Origin: Peptoniphilus timonensis JC401
GTDB lineage: Bacteria > Bacillota > Clostridia > Tissierellales > Peptoniphilaceae
Direction: 5' to 3'
Assembly: GCF_000312025.1 (NCBI RefSeq)
Contig: NZ_HE978596.1
Coordinates: 1-64,000, forward strand
Length of the DNA stretch: 64,000 nt
The translations under genes and the position numbers were made by a program. The number at the start of each line of letters is the position of its first letter. The stretch's first letter is position 1. Below are positions 30,401-38,529 of the stretch, piece by piece. The notes under the pieces were generated by a model. That model was not told where the DNA came from and searched no databases. It was given only the letters and a program-made list of their open reading frames with translations.

Positions 30401-32945
30401 CGCCTTTTGCAAGCTTTGGATCCTTTTCTACCTTAGTCTCAAATGGAATTTCTTCTGTTTTTACATAAGTTCCATCAGTGCCTGATGCAACGAATTGGAC
30501 TTCCGTTTGTCTTGTTCCCATTGAAACTTGTTGTCCATCTTCCATTTCATAGTAGTGGGCAGTTACAGGAACGTTTAAAAGAGCTCCATCAATTGACTGA
30601 CCTTCTTGAGGATTTGGAACTGTTGCAGTAACTGTACCTGTGTTTTCATCAATACTTACATTCCAAGTATTGCCCTTGTCATCTACAAAAGTATCATAAT
30701 CTAAAGTAAACTTAGTAGGTCTTCTGTTGTATGTGTCTTCTTCATTTAAGATAATATCTGATGATAAGACATCTCCAGATCTACCTGCCTTAGCATTGTA
30801 ACGAGCAGTCATGTTAGCTTTTTCTTTGATAACAAAGTAAGCATTTACATCTTCAGTGATATCTTCTCCCGGTTTTTGTTCATCTACATAATGAGCAATT
30901 ACACGTACTGTTAGCTTTTCTCCACCATTAAAGTCCTCTGGTTTTACTGGTTGAGCAGTTACCTCACCTGTTGTTTCATCAATAGTTACAGTCCATTTAT
31001 TACCTATATCGTCTGTAATAAGCTTATTTCCTTCTCCATCAGTTTCTAAAGTATCTGGAAGAGTAAATTTACTTGGTGGAATTCTCTTTCCATCTTCCGT
31101 CCAAGTAGCTGGTGATGTTTGTTTTCTACTTGGAAAGTTAACTTGTGTTTCATATTCTGGTATTATATGATTTGACTCTTGGACAACAAAGTGGAACCAG
31201 TGAAGGTCTGTAGATCCGTTTGTATAAGTGTATTTTACAGCTACAGCTACAGAATCTCCTGCCTTAGCTGATTCTGGAGGAGTGATAGTAAATTTAGAAA
31301 TATCGTTGCCTTCAACATCTATCTTCCATTGGTCTTCTGGTGCCTTGCCCTTGTTTTCTTTATCAAATAAGGTCAAGTTAAGTTCACCGGAAGCTTCTCC
31401 CCTATCTTGAGCATCATTCATATCTTTAGCTGACTTGTCAGTTTTCCCAGGATTAGCTGGTTGAACGATTTTAACCGCAAAAGGCTTGCCTGGTTGTACA
31501 TCTGATATATCTACTTGTGTAGTATCATCGCCATTACCATCTTCAAATCTTTGGTCATAGTACATAGTGTCATCAAGGTTTAGCTTAAATTCACCTACTT
31601 TATTGTAGTGGTCGTAACGAGGAATGCCTTGCTTGTCGATTACTACATCATTGCCCTTATGATTGATGGTTTCTGTGCCAGCACCTGTTGGTGTGTAATT
31701 GTCTGCGCCATAATTTGCTTCTTCGCCAATAGCTCTAAACTCTGCTTCTGTTCTTGGACGGGCAAAGAATTTAACATCTAGGCTTTGAATATTTTTGTAT
31801 CCAGTTTTGCTAAAAATAGATTCATTATTGACTATAGTCTTGCCATTTGCATCCGTCTTTAAAGCTCCTTCTGGCATTTTAACTACAACCATATCATTTT
31901 CGTCTATATAGGCTTCTGCTCCTGGGACTACTTCGCCTGAAACCGGATGATAAACTTGACCTACTAGTCTTTCTCTAGCATTAGCATCTAGGTTTTCTAC
32001 CTTTATTCCTGTTTCAATAGTTTGACCTTTGACAAATACTTTCTTATCATAATCTCCATTTAAATATATTAAATCAAGTTGATCATTTTCATTTGGCCAT
32101 GGGTTAACTGTAATATCAAAGGTAACATTGCCTGTTCCTTGGGTAGCTTTAAGTTTTTGACTACTTGCATCTTTTGAATAGTCACTCTTCCATCCTATGG
32201 TAGTATTCTTGTTTTCGATACTGTTGATATGCTTAAGGTCTTCTACAGTAGCATAAAGATTTAAGTTTCTTTGAGCCCTAGAGGCAGTTATGTTTATATC
32301 TGATTCAGCTTTATAATTAGCCTCCTTAAAGCCTTCATCTTCTGCAATTTTTACTCCTACATCATTAGCAGAAATAATCCCAGCATCAAGATAAGCACCC
32401 ATGAGACCTGAGTTGGTAAATCCAAAATTAGTATATGTCCTTTGACCTTGTTCTCTATCAAATTCCATCTCTATGCCCCAAAGAGTTTTAGACTTACTTG
32501 TAGCAGATGGTTCTAAGGTAGTGTAACGGAATCCATCTAGATAGTCCATACTAGGCTCATTAGGAATAGAAAAGGCCGGACCATTTCCTCTTTCCAATTG
32601 GGTATCTTTATAGAAACCTACATTTTGTTCATCTTTTAAATAGTTTGGATCAGTAGCTTCTTGCGGTGCTTGTAGAACTTCTGGTATTATTTCATCTCCA
32701 AGTTCTAATCCATTTCCTAAACCTATAAGATCTGTTGCCTTTAATTCTTGAGTACCTTCTGCTAAAGCAGCATATCTACTTGTTGTTATATCATTTATAA
32801 TCGTTGCTGTATAAGCGTTTTCTGCAGCTAAATCTATTTTAGATTCTGATGCTGCATCTGTTTTTACAGACATAGATAATGACATTACTGTAGCCATAGA
32901 AAGTACGGCAAAGACCTCTTTACCATTCTTAATTGGTTTTTTCAT
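27444..32945 (-). CDS. Giant G5-domain cell-surface adhesin-like protein
   Basis: An 1833-residue exported protein. Layout: signal-like N-terminus (1-32); an N-terminal region of unknown fold (about 33-530); two Rib/YPDG-like Ig modules (about 610-825) sharing FTLPDTLET/FTLDYDTFV and DEQ-type ends; eleven consecutive G5 modules of about 75 residues (about 826-1643), each ending in a (I/V)xVG motif; a Pro/Asp-rich spacer of PTDPTDP repeats (about 1650-1720); an acidic stalk; and a C-terminal sorting-like signal APKTND, hydrophobic stretch, RRFKRRK. The sorting motif deviates from LPXTG. G5 repeats in Aap and SasG drive zinc-dependent accumulation and biofilm; such a role here is inference. It is flanked by terminators, so monocistronic. 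Confidence 0.9.
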   Translation of the reverse strand: MKKPIKNGKEVFAVLSMATVMSLSMSVKTDAASESKIDLAAENAYTATIINDITTSRYAALAEGTQELKATDLIGLGNGLELGDEIIPEVLQAPQEATDPNYLKDEQNVGFYKDTQLERGNGPAFSIPNEPSMDYLDGFRYTTLEPSATSKSKTLWGIEMEFDREQGQRTYTNFGFTNSGLMGAYLDAGIISANDVGVKIAEDEGFKEANYKAESDINITASRAQRNLNLYATVEDLKHINSIENKNTTIGWKSDYSKDASSQKLKATQGTGNVTFDITVNPWPNENDQLDLIYLNGDYDKKVFVKGQTIETGIKVENLDANARERLVGQVYHPVSGEVVPGAEAYIDENDMVVVKMPEGALKTDANGKTIVNNESIFSKTGYKNIQSLDVKFFARPRTEAEFRAIGEEANYGADNYTPTGAGTETINHKGNDVVIDKQGIPRYDHYNKVGEFKLNLDDTMYYDQRFEDGNGDDTTQVDISDVQPGKPFAVKIVQPANPGKTDKSAKDMNDAQDRGEASGELNLTLFDKENKGKAPEDQWKIDVEGNDISKFTITPPESAKAGDSVAVAVKYTYTNGSTDLHWFHFVVQESNHIIPEYETQVNFPSRKQTSPATWTEDGKRIPPSKFTLPDTLETDGEGNKLITDDIGNKWTVTIDETTGEVTAQPVKPEDFNGGEKLTVRVIAHYVDEQKPGEDITEDVNAYFVIKEKANMTARYNAKAGRSGDVLSSDIILNEEDTYNRRPTKFTLDYDTFVDDKGNTWNVSIDENTGTVTATVPNPQEGQSIDGALLNVPVTAHYYEMEDGQQVSMGTRQTEVQFVASGTDGTYVKTEEIPFETKVEKDPKLAKGEIKVITEGKLGSKEVTYVIKDSQIDEEKTTEKILEEPQERLIHVGEGTEDGEHKIEEKVEVPFEVEIQFDDTLKPGEQVVFQEGIPGEKTRTTTITIQDGNVTNTQVGEYTETKAPQKKIIKVGANTEGKVVHEEKIPFKYEISYDPNLESGEYVIDVPGTEGTKKTTWTIKNSKVVGEPEVETTDPVNAVIRVGKKDFTGTLETKKTKAIEFDTEYRVNNELKPGEVREIQKGELGEEETTVTHTIVNGEVTESIEGETKQTKAPVKRIVEVGPGTTDGTYEKIEEIPFETKVEKDPTLKKGEIKVITEGEKGSKKVTYTIKDSKVDETKTKEEVIKEAKDRVIHVGEGVNDGTHTITEEVDVPFETKIEFDDSLKPGEQKVTQEGEPGKKSRDITLTIQDGKVTNTEEGEFTQTKAPKDKIIKVGRNTDGEVKHVEEIPFGYKVEEVEDLKKGEYRIVKPGKVGTKTTTWTIENSKVVGEPTEEIVEAEDALIQVGKGTNDGTHDIVEKKEIPFETRYEYDDSLEPGEEKVVTPGSPGEQERTNKLVIKDGKVVEVQEGEFKTTKDPQERLIKIGRKPTDGEYTKTIEREIPYETKVIYDDTLEAGFQKIEKEGKPGKEEVTITQKIKDSKPVGDPTETTKTITEKEDRIVRVGVKPVVKETELGHDTEYRYNPNLKEGEEKVIEEGSNGKVEYTITFNKEKGKIEVSEKITEPTNKIVEIGYKTDGKVKVESEIPFEVEIIEDPEMEAGKTETVQEGELGKKETTITVVNSEEVSRKEDIIKEPIKKIIKVGTKNVCEIPPVDPEDPDKPVDPTDPKDPTDPTDPTDPTEPERPDGEDPKDHDKPGHEDHEKPEKPGENWPWTPREEDPKNPPLVSHEKPKFEIEVKKDDKDPEIKEEEEVKVSENEELKETEENKALEEDQKDQIEETEEENNVIDNDDEREVTKEGRAPKTNDPGIALETASAGLASALLLLLRRFKRRK
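28018..30475 (-). repeat. Eleven tandem G5 modules with a higher-order duplication
   Basis: Protein-level repeats of about 75 residues, each with a PFETKV-like start, a GxxG(K/E) turn and a closing IxVG. Modules 1-3 closely match modules 5-7 in order (for example FETKVEKDP and EIKVITEG occur in both 1 and 5; LKPGEQ in 2 and 6; KTTTWTI or KKTTWTI in 3 and 7), showing block duplication. Copies have diverged at DNA level but remain recombination-prone. Confidence 0.8.
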
Positions 32946-33754
32946 CTTTTACTATCTCCTTTTTAAAATTCTTTATAAGACTTTATGCATAATAAATAAT
33001 TTGAGCAATTAAAAAAATCCGTAAACTCCAAAATTTAAATATACGGTTAATGTTTACTTATATCGTCTTTTATATAGTGTATTATAACATTTATTCCGTA
33101 AAAATACCTATTTTTATGTGATTATTGCAAACTTTTTCTCAAAATTTTTGTCTTTTTTTCTTCTTATTGTTTTTTTATTTTTATCATTTCATCTATGTAA
33201 TAAATTATTGTTTTAATTCTATGACTTTAGACTTTTTTAATTTTATAAAATCGCTATTTTTAAGGTTTCCAAAGCCATTGCTATTTTTTTATTTTTATAA
33301 TTATTACTTTATCTTATGTAAATTTGTATTTTTATTTTTATTTACTTTTCGAAAAACTTTTTAGAGTTAGTTCAAATCACTTTATTTTATATGTTCTTGA
33401 GTATTTATTTTTTCCCTGATCTTAAAATTTTTAAAATTTACTTGTATAATTTTTATTTTTAATTACAAAGTTATCTATTTATATCTAATAATTTTAATAT
33501 CCCAATAGATTTATTTTTATTATTAATTTTAATTTATAATTTTATTATCCTTAAATTTTTATAATTTTAATAATTATGATCCTAATTTTTTCATCTTTTA
33601 CTTTAAAATCTAAAATTTTTCTAATTTTTATTAAACCTTTTGCTAACTTTTAAAACATCCTAATCTCTTGCTAATTTCATTTTATAAATTTTTCCAAAGA
33701 AAAAGAGACTACAAATGTAGTCCCTTATTTCTTGATTTTAAATTTAATTTAAAA
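32946..33754. other. Long AT-rich intergenic region
   Basis: About 800 bases between the surface protein start and the end of etfA. Near 33081-33086 an extended -10 (TGTTATAAT on the minus strand) could drive the surface gene, leaving a leader of roughly 130 nt; its -35 is weak. 33100-33690 is extremely T/A-rich with no coding frame I can support; the 79-codon plus-strand frame at 33125 lacks a ribosome binding site and is low-complexity. The region may be a spacer, a curved upstream region, or eroded sequence. Confidence 0.5.
33700..33725 (-). terminator. Intrinsic terminator of the bcd-etfB-etfA operon
   Basis: GACTAC (33707-33712) and GTAGTC (33717-33722) form a short stem with extra pairing outside, followed on the minus strand by a run of T residues, 30 bases after the etfA stop. 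Confidence 0.8.
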
Positions 33755-34762
33755 TTAGATTTCTGCCTTAATTTTTTGTTCTCTTTCAATTGATTCAATT
33801 AGTTTTGGAACAACAGCGTTAATATCTCCAACTACTCCTAAATCAGCTATTTCAAAAATTGCTGCTTCTGGGTCTTTGTTAACTGCTATGATTAAATCAG
33901 AATCTTCCATACCTGCAACGTGTTGGATAGCTCCAGAGATACCCATTGCGAAGTAAAGTTCTGGTCTAACTGTTTTACCAGTTTGTCCAACTTGGTGATC
34001 TTTTGTGATCCATCCAGAGTCTACTGATGCTCTTGATGCAGAGATTTCTGCTTCTAGCTTGTCAGCAAGTTCTTGAAGAGGTTTGAATCCTTCTGGTCCA
34101 CCAATTCCACGTCCACCAGATACAAGGATCTTAGCTTCTGTGATATCTTTCTTGTGAGATTCTTCTTTAGCGATGTCAACAATTTTAACATTCATATCAG
34201 CATCTGTGAAGTCAACTTTAATTTCTTCAACTTCGCCTTTTCTTGAGTCGTCAGAATCAAGTGCTTGCATAACGCCTGGTCTAACTGTAGCCATTTGTGG
34301 TCTAAAGTCTTCGCAGATGATAGTAGCCATTAGGTTACCACCAAAAGCAGGTCTTGTCATCATAAGGTTTTTAGTTTCTTCGTCTATTGCTAGTTTTGTA
34401 CAGTCAGCAGTAAGTCCTGTGTGAATTCTTGCTGCAAGTCTTGGAGCAAGGTCACGACCTATTGATGATGCACCGTAAATTACGATTTCTGGTTCTTTAT
34501 CTTTTATAATTTGTGTTATTGCCTTTGCATAAGGTTCAGTAACATATTCTTTTAGCATAGGATCTTCAACAACAAGAACTTTGTCAGCTCCGTGCTTAAT
34601 AAGAGTTTGTGCATGGTCTTTAACTTTTTCGCCAAGGATCATTGCAACAACATCTTGATTTAAAGCGTCTGCAAGTTCTCTTGCTTTTCCTAAAAGTTCA
34701 ATTCCAACTTTTTCAAGTTTATTGTCTCTTTGTTCTATAAATACAAATACATCTTTACTCAT
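33755..34762 (-). CDS. etfA: Electron transfer flavoprotein alpha subunit
   Basis: A 335-residue subunit. The N-terminal half is the Rossmann-like ETF domain (DVFVFIEQRDNKLEKVGIELLGKARELA at the start). The C-terminal FAD domain starts at about 200, with ILVSGGRGIGGPEGF, the SRASVDSGW segment, QVGQTGKTVRPELYFAMGISGAIQHVAGM, and the final VVGDINAVVPKLIE. Together with EtfB it moves electrons from NADH and acyl-CoA dehydrogenase; in butyrate-type anaerobes this bifurcates to ferredoxin. Third gene of bcd-etfB-etfA, 14 nt after etfB. Confidence 0.96.
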   Translation of the reverse strand: MSKDVFVFIEQRDNKLEKVGIELLGKARELADALNQDVVAMILGEKVKDHAQTLIKHGADKVLVVEDPMLKEYVTEPYAKAITQIIKDKEPEIVIYGASSIGRDLAPRLAARIHTGLTADCTKLAIDEETKNLMMTRPAFGGNLMATIICEDFRPQMATVRPGVMQALDSDDSRKGEVEEIKVDFTDADMNVKIVDIAKEESHKKDITEAKILVSGGRGIGGPEGFKPLQELADKLEAEISASRASVDSGWITKDHQVGQTGKTVRPELYFAMGISGAIQHVAGMEDSDLIIAVNKDPEAAIFEIADLGVVGDINAVVPKLIESIEREQKIKAEI

Positions 34763-34776
34763 TTTTAAACCCCCAA

Positions 34777-35577
34777 TTAGATAATATACTTTTCTTGAAG
34801 TTTAGCAACGATAGCTTGAGCTGCTTCGTCAGCAGTAAGGTCAGTTAAAAGAACGCCTTTACCTTTACCTTGTTTAGGGAAAGATTTTTTAACTTTTGTA
34901 GGTGATCCTTTAAGACCAATGTTAGCCATGTCGATTTTGTCTTTAATATCTTCAAGACCCCAAACTTTGATTTCTTTTTGGTAAGATTCAAAAACTTTAC
35001 CAATTGTCATATATCTAGGTTCAGCTAATTCTGCAATTGCAGTAATTAGGCATGGGAATTTAGCATTGATTGTGTGGTATCTGTCTTCGAATTGTCTCTT
35101 AACAGTAATACCTTTTTTATCTTCATCAAGTTCAAGTTCTTCTACATAAGATACTTGTGGAACTCCAATGTGTTCAGCAATTTGTGGTCCAACTTGTGCT
35201 GTATCACCATCGATAGCTTGTCTACCACAAACAATTAGATCAAAGTCTAAGTGTTCAAGAGCTGCAGTAATTGTACAAGATGTAGCCCAAGTGTCAGCTC
35301 CACCAAATGCTCTATCACTTACAAGGATTCCTTCATCAGCGCCCATTGCAAGAGCTTCTCTTAAAGCATTTTCAGCTTGTGGAGGTCCCATTGATAATAC
35401 TGTTACATGAACATCATCTGGATTTTCATCTTTAAGTCTAAGTGCAACTTCTAGACCTGATTTATCATCAGGGTTTATAATACTTGGCACACCGTCTCTA
35501 ATAAGAGTGTTAGTAACAGGGTCAAGTCTAACTTCATTAGTATCAGGTACTTGTTTAATACATACTACTATATTCAT
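34777..35577 (-). CDS. etfB: Electron transfer flavoprotein beta subunit
   Basis: A 266-residue subunit opening NIVVCIKQVPDTNEVRLDP, with the nucleotide region CGRQAIDGDTAQVGPQIAEHIGVPQVSYV (about 116-144) and the C-terminal KGSPTKVKKSFPK. The motif around residues 116-130 binds FAD or AMP. The larger form, with extra residues over the mitochondrial type, is typical of bifurcating clostridial EtfB, but bifurcation cannot be proven from sequence. It follows the dehydrogenase by 18 nt and precedes etfA. Confidence 0.96.
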   Translation of the reverse strand: MNIVVCIKQVPDTNEVRLDPVTNTLIRDGVPSIINPDDKSGLEVALRLKDENPDDVHVTVLSMGPPQAENALREALAMGADEGILVSDRAFGGADTWATSCTITAALEHLDFDLIVCGRQAIDGDTAQVGPQIAEHIGVPQVSYVEELELDEDKKGITVKRQFEDRYHTINAKFPCLITAIAELAEPRYMTIGKVFESYQKEIKVWGLEDIKDKIDMANIGLKGSPTKVKKSFPKQGKGKGVLLTDLTADEAAQAIVAKLQEKYII

Positions 35578-35595
35578 CTATAATACTCCTTCCGA

Positions 35596-36738
35596 TTATT
35601 TTACGCCCATCCAGCCAGATACAACCATCTTCATTACTTCAGATGTACCTTCGTAAATTTCTGTAATCTTAGCATCTCTCATCATTCTTTCAATTGGATA
35701 GTCACGAGTGTAACCATATCCACCGAATAATTGTAGACATCTTCTAGTAATATCACTAGCTGCATCAGCTGCAAATAATTTAGCCATTGCTGCAAAGTGT
35801 CCGTAAGGAATTCCTGATCCCTTAGCGTCAGCTGCTCTATAAACTAATAGTTGAGCTGCTTCTGCAGTTGTCTTCATATCTGCAAGTTCAAATTGAGTGT
35901 TTTGGAATTGAGAAATTCTTTTTCCGAATTGTTTTCTTTCAGTAGTGTATTTTACAGTTTCATCGATTGCACCTTCAGCGATTCCTAGTGCTTGAGATGC
36001 GATACCAATTCTACCACCATCAAGAGTCTTCATTGCGATAGCAAATCCTTTACCTTCTCTTCCAAGAAGATTTTCTTTTGGAATTCTACAATCTTCAAAA
36101 ATAAGTTCGCAAGTAGAAGATCCTCTGATACCCATTTTGTCTTCTGGTTCACCAACTGTGAATCCTGGAGTTCCTCTTTCAACTATGAAAGCAGAAATTC
36201 CGTGGTTACCCTTAGATCTGTCAGTCATTGCGATAATTACAAATACATCAGCAAATCCTGCGTTTGTTATAAATATTTTTGAACCATTAAGTACATATTC
36301 GTCTCCATCAAGTACAGCAGTTGTTCTTTGACCACTTGCATCTGTACCAGCACCTGGTTCAGTAAGTCCGAAAGCACCAAATTTTTTACCTGCTAGTAAA
36401 TCTGGTAAGTATTTTTTCTTTTGTTCTTCTGTTCCATTTTCATAAATTGGAGCACAGCAAAGTGAAGTGTGAGCTGAAACAATTACACCAGTAGTAGCAC
36501 ATTTCTTTGAAAGTTCTTCTACTGCCATAGCGTAAGCTAGATAGTCAGCACCTTGTCCACCGTATTCTTTAGGAAATGGTATTCCGAAGAATCCGTATTT
36601 GGCCATCTTTTTAACATTTTCCATAGGAACTTCTTCAGTTGCATCTACATCAGCAGCAACTGGTTCTACTTCGTTTTCAGCAAAGGCACGATACATTTGT
36701 TGTAATAATAGATGTTCCTTATCCAATTTTAAATCCAT
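35596..36738 (-). CDS. bcd: Acyl-CoA (butyryl-CoA) dehydrogenase
   Basis: A 380-residue FAD enzyme of the short-chain acyl-CoA dehydrogenase family. Markers: FGAFGLTEPGAGTDASG (about 123-139), the flavin loop, GIRGSSTCELIFEDCRIPKENLLG (about 208-231), FGKRISQFQNTQFELADM, QLFGGYGYTRDYPIERMMRDAKITEIYEGTSEV, whose Glu in YEGTSE is the catalytic base. Followed by etfB and etfA, it is the reductase partner in a Bcd/Etf complex for crotonyl-CoA or a related enoyl-CoA. No crotonase or thiolase is adjacent, so other substrates remain possible. Confidence 0.92.
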   Translation of the reverse strand: MDLKLDKEHLLLQQMYRAFAENEVEPVAADVDATEEVPMENVKKMAKYGFFGIPFPKEYGGQGADYLAYAMAVEELSKKCATTGVIVSAHTSLCCAPIYENGTEEQKKKYLPDLLAGKKFGAFGLTEPGAGTDASGQRTTAVLDGDEYVLNGSKIFITNAGFADVFVIIAMTDRSKGNHGISAFIVERGTPGFTVGEPEDKMGIRGSSTCELIFEDCRIPKENLLGREGKGFAIAMKTLDGGRIGIASQALGIAEGAIDETVKYTTERKQFGKRISQFQNTQFELADMKTTAEAAQLLVYRAADAKGSGIPYGHFAAMAKLFAADAASDITRRCLQLFGGYGYTRDYPIERMMRDAKITEIYEGTSEVMKMVVSGWMGVK

Positions 36739-36796
36739 TTAAAATCCCCCTAACAATAATTTAAAGAATGTTATTTAATTAACATACGTTGTTTCT

Positions 36797-36824
36797 ATTA
36801 TAACATTATGTGCTTGTTTTTCAA
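36797..36824 (-). promoter_or_regulatory. bcd-etfBA operon promoter
   Basis: On the minus strand TTGAAA (36824-36819) and an extended TGTTATAAT (-10 at 36802-36797) are 16 bases apart. Predicted leader about 50 nt. The AATTAA/ATTAAC-rich leader near 36775-36785 contains short inverted repeats that could be an operator. Confidence 0.7.
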
Positions 36825-37111
36825 GACTTTCTTTATTTAAAAACTTTTATTAGAAGAAAATCCCCTCCTCAATAAGTGCTAACTAATAGTAAATTATTTC
36901 TTTGATTTATTTATATTTTATAATTTTTTCTCCTCTTTCTTTACTCAATCCCAAAATTAAAAATTTTTCCACATAAATTCACGGCAATTTATGATAAGGT
37001 TTTTACAAAAAATTAATTTTATATCCAAAAATTTTACAAATTAATTTACGGATTTTTAAAATAAAGAATTGATAAATGCTTTTACAAATAAAATTTATTG
37101 TTAAAATTTGC

Positions 37112-37190
37112 AATAAAAAAGGACCCTTAGTGTACTGACTCCATAAGCCTTTTTAAAATCAACTTATGGAGCCAACACATAATTGTCCTT
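37112..37190 (-). terminator. Composite terminator after uspA
   Basis: Two nested stems on the minus strand: an inner nine-base perfect stem (37171-37163 with 37147-37139, CTCCATAAG and CTTATGGAG) and an outer AAGGAC/GTCCTT stem (37190-37184 with 37125-37119) followed by a run of T residues. Unusually large for a simple terminator. Confidence 0.65.
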
Positions 37191-37191
37191 T

Positions 37192-37626
37192 TTAGATATC
37201 TGCCTTAACAACAAGAACAGATTTCTTTGAATGATTTATAACCTTATTTGAAACTGAGCCAAGTAGAGTTCTTGAGAAAGCTCCTAGACCTCTATTGCCC
37301 ATGATAATAAAATCTACATCTTTTTCATCAGCAAATTTACAAATTTGTTCGCCAGGATTTCCTGAAGTGTAAAAAGTTTCTACATCGTAAGGATATCCGT
37401 TTAAATCACTTTCAGCATCTTTAAGTATCATTTCAGCTCTTTCAACATTTGCCTTGTCTATTTCAAGTGTAAAATTAAAATTTGCTGGGTATTGTTCAAA
37501 AATAGAAGTTTCTGGTGTCACTGTGAGGATTAGTAGTTCAGCCCCTAGTTTTTCTCCCATATCTCTTGCTACATCAACTGATTTCTTTGAACTCTTTGAT
37601 CCATCAATAGGTACTAATATTTTCAT
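37192..37626 (-). CDS. Universal stress protein (UspA family)
   Basis: A 144-residue UspA-fold protein. It begins KILVPIDGSKSSKKSVDVARD and has the ATP-binding GNRGLGAFSRTLLGSVSNKVINHSKKSVLVV near the C-terminus, where G-2x-G-9x-G(S) is present, so it is of the ATP-binding type. Monocistronic, with an AGGAGGTAA ribosome binding site and a -10-like TATAAT at 37675-37670. Family role: survival under starvation or stress; molecular function unknown. Confidence 0.92.
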   Translation of the reverse strand: MKILVPIDGSKSSKKSVDVARDMGEKLGAELLILTVTPETSIFEQYPANFNFTLEIDKANVERAEMILKDAESDLNGYPYDVETFYTSGNPGEQICKFADEKDVDFIIMGNRGLGAFSRTLLGSVSNKVINHSKKSVLVVKADI

Positions 37627-37970
37627 GTCTTACCTCCTATTTATTGTAAGTATATTATCTTCTATTTTTATTATACCCTAAGAAGAGAACATTTAACACA
37701 TCAAGTTACTTCTTTATTTAATTAAATTAATTTATTTGTAATCCTTTATTGTTTATAAAGCCTTTTTTTTGGAATAATCTTTAGATTAAGATTTAAAAAT
37801 AATTTTACCAATGTTTTTTTAACTTTCTAAATTTTTTAAATAATCTATTCAAATTGAAGTTCTTCCCATTAAAACAAAACTAAAAATTTTTTTAAAATAA
37901 TATTTGACAAATATACTTTAAAAATATAATATTATTTTAGATGACACCTTGTCACTTTTGGAGGGATAAT
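37627..37970. other. Divergent intergenic region between uspA and tetR
   Basis: Holds the uspA -10 (37670-37675) on one side and the tetR promoter with a perfect palindrome (37901-37915) on the other. The middle, 37700-37890, is AT-rich without other recognisable features. Confidence 0.6.
37901..37933 (+). promoter_or_regulatory. tetR promoter with palindromic operator candidate
   Basis: TTGACA (37905-37910) and TAATAT (37928-37933) are 17 bases apart. The -35 lies inside a perfect 15-base palindrome, ATATTTG-A-CAAATAT (37901-37915). TetR-family proteins bind such sites in their own promoters, so this is a plausible autoregulatory operator. Confidence 0.6.
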
Positions 37971-38529
37971 ATGGCAAAATCAACTTTTAATAACTTAGAC
38001 AAAAGAAAGAAAAACAAAATTTTTAAAAGCTTAAAGGAATACTTTGAAAAAGAGGACTTAGAAAATATTAGCATCTCTGGCATAGTAAGAAGACTAGGAA
38101 TAGCTAGGGGATCATTTTATCAGTATTTTGAAGATCTAGAAGATTGTTATTTCACTGTACTTAAAATTGAAACTGGCGAAATTCACCACAAATTTTTCAA
38201 TTTATATAAAGAAAACAATAAAAACTTAGACCTAACTCTAAAAGCTTACAGAGATTTTTTGGCTGAAGAACTCTTTGACAAGAAACTAAAGAATCTTTAT
38301 AGGGCAAAATTTTTTTATGTTTGAAAACTCTTTTATGCTTCACGGCAAAAAGTTTTTGGAAGAAAATTTATCCCATCTCGACTATAATCTAACTATTTAT
38401 ATTATGGCAATTTTTCACGAACTAATAAAAGAATGTATAAGTCGAGATTATGATAAAGAGAAATTTTTGGAAGTTTGCAACTTGTATATTAACTGGACTT
38501 TAGGAGGTATAAATAATGCATCAATTTGA
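37971..38529 (+). CDS. TetR/AcrR family regulator (one frame break)
   Basis: TetR-type repressor. The N-terminal helix-turn-helix is LENISISGIVRRLGIARGSFYQYFEDLEDCY (about 25-56); the rest is a helical ligand domain. The frame ends at 38324 and resumes at 38317 in another frame; the switch is a T7 run (38310-38316). With six T residues the text reads RAKFFMFENSFMLHGKKF and the product has 185 residues, a normal TetR length. I choose ATG 37971, five bases after GGAGGG. The next gene starts 14 nt before this stop, so it is likely cotranscribed and regulated by this protein. Confidence 0.87.

Larger units (their letters stand above)
36739..37191. other. Intergenic region between uspA and bcd
   Basis: Contains the bcd promoter near its right-hand gene (36797-36824) and a composite terminator at the uspA end (37112-37190). 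The middle, about 36840-37100, is AT-rich and holds nothing I can identify. Confidence 0.6.

Noticed and set aside
33125-33364. 79-residue plus-strand frame in the AT-rich gap
   Set aside because: Almost only Phe, Leu, Tyr, Ile; no ribosome binding site; explained by T-rich composition.
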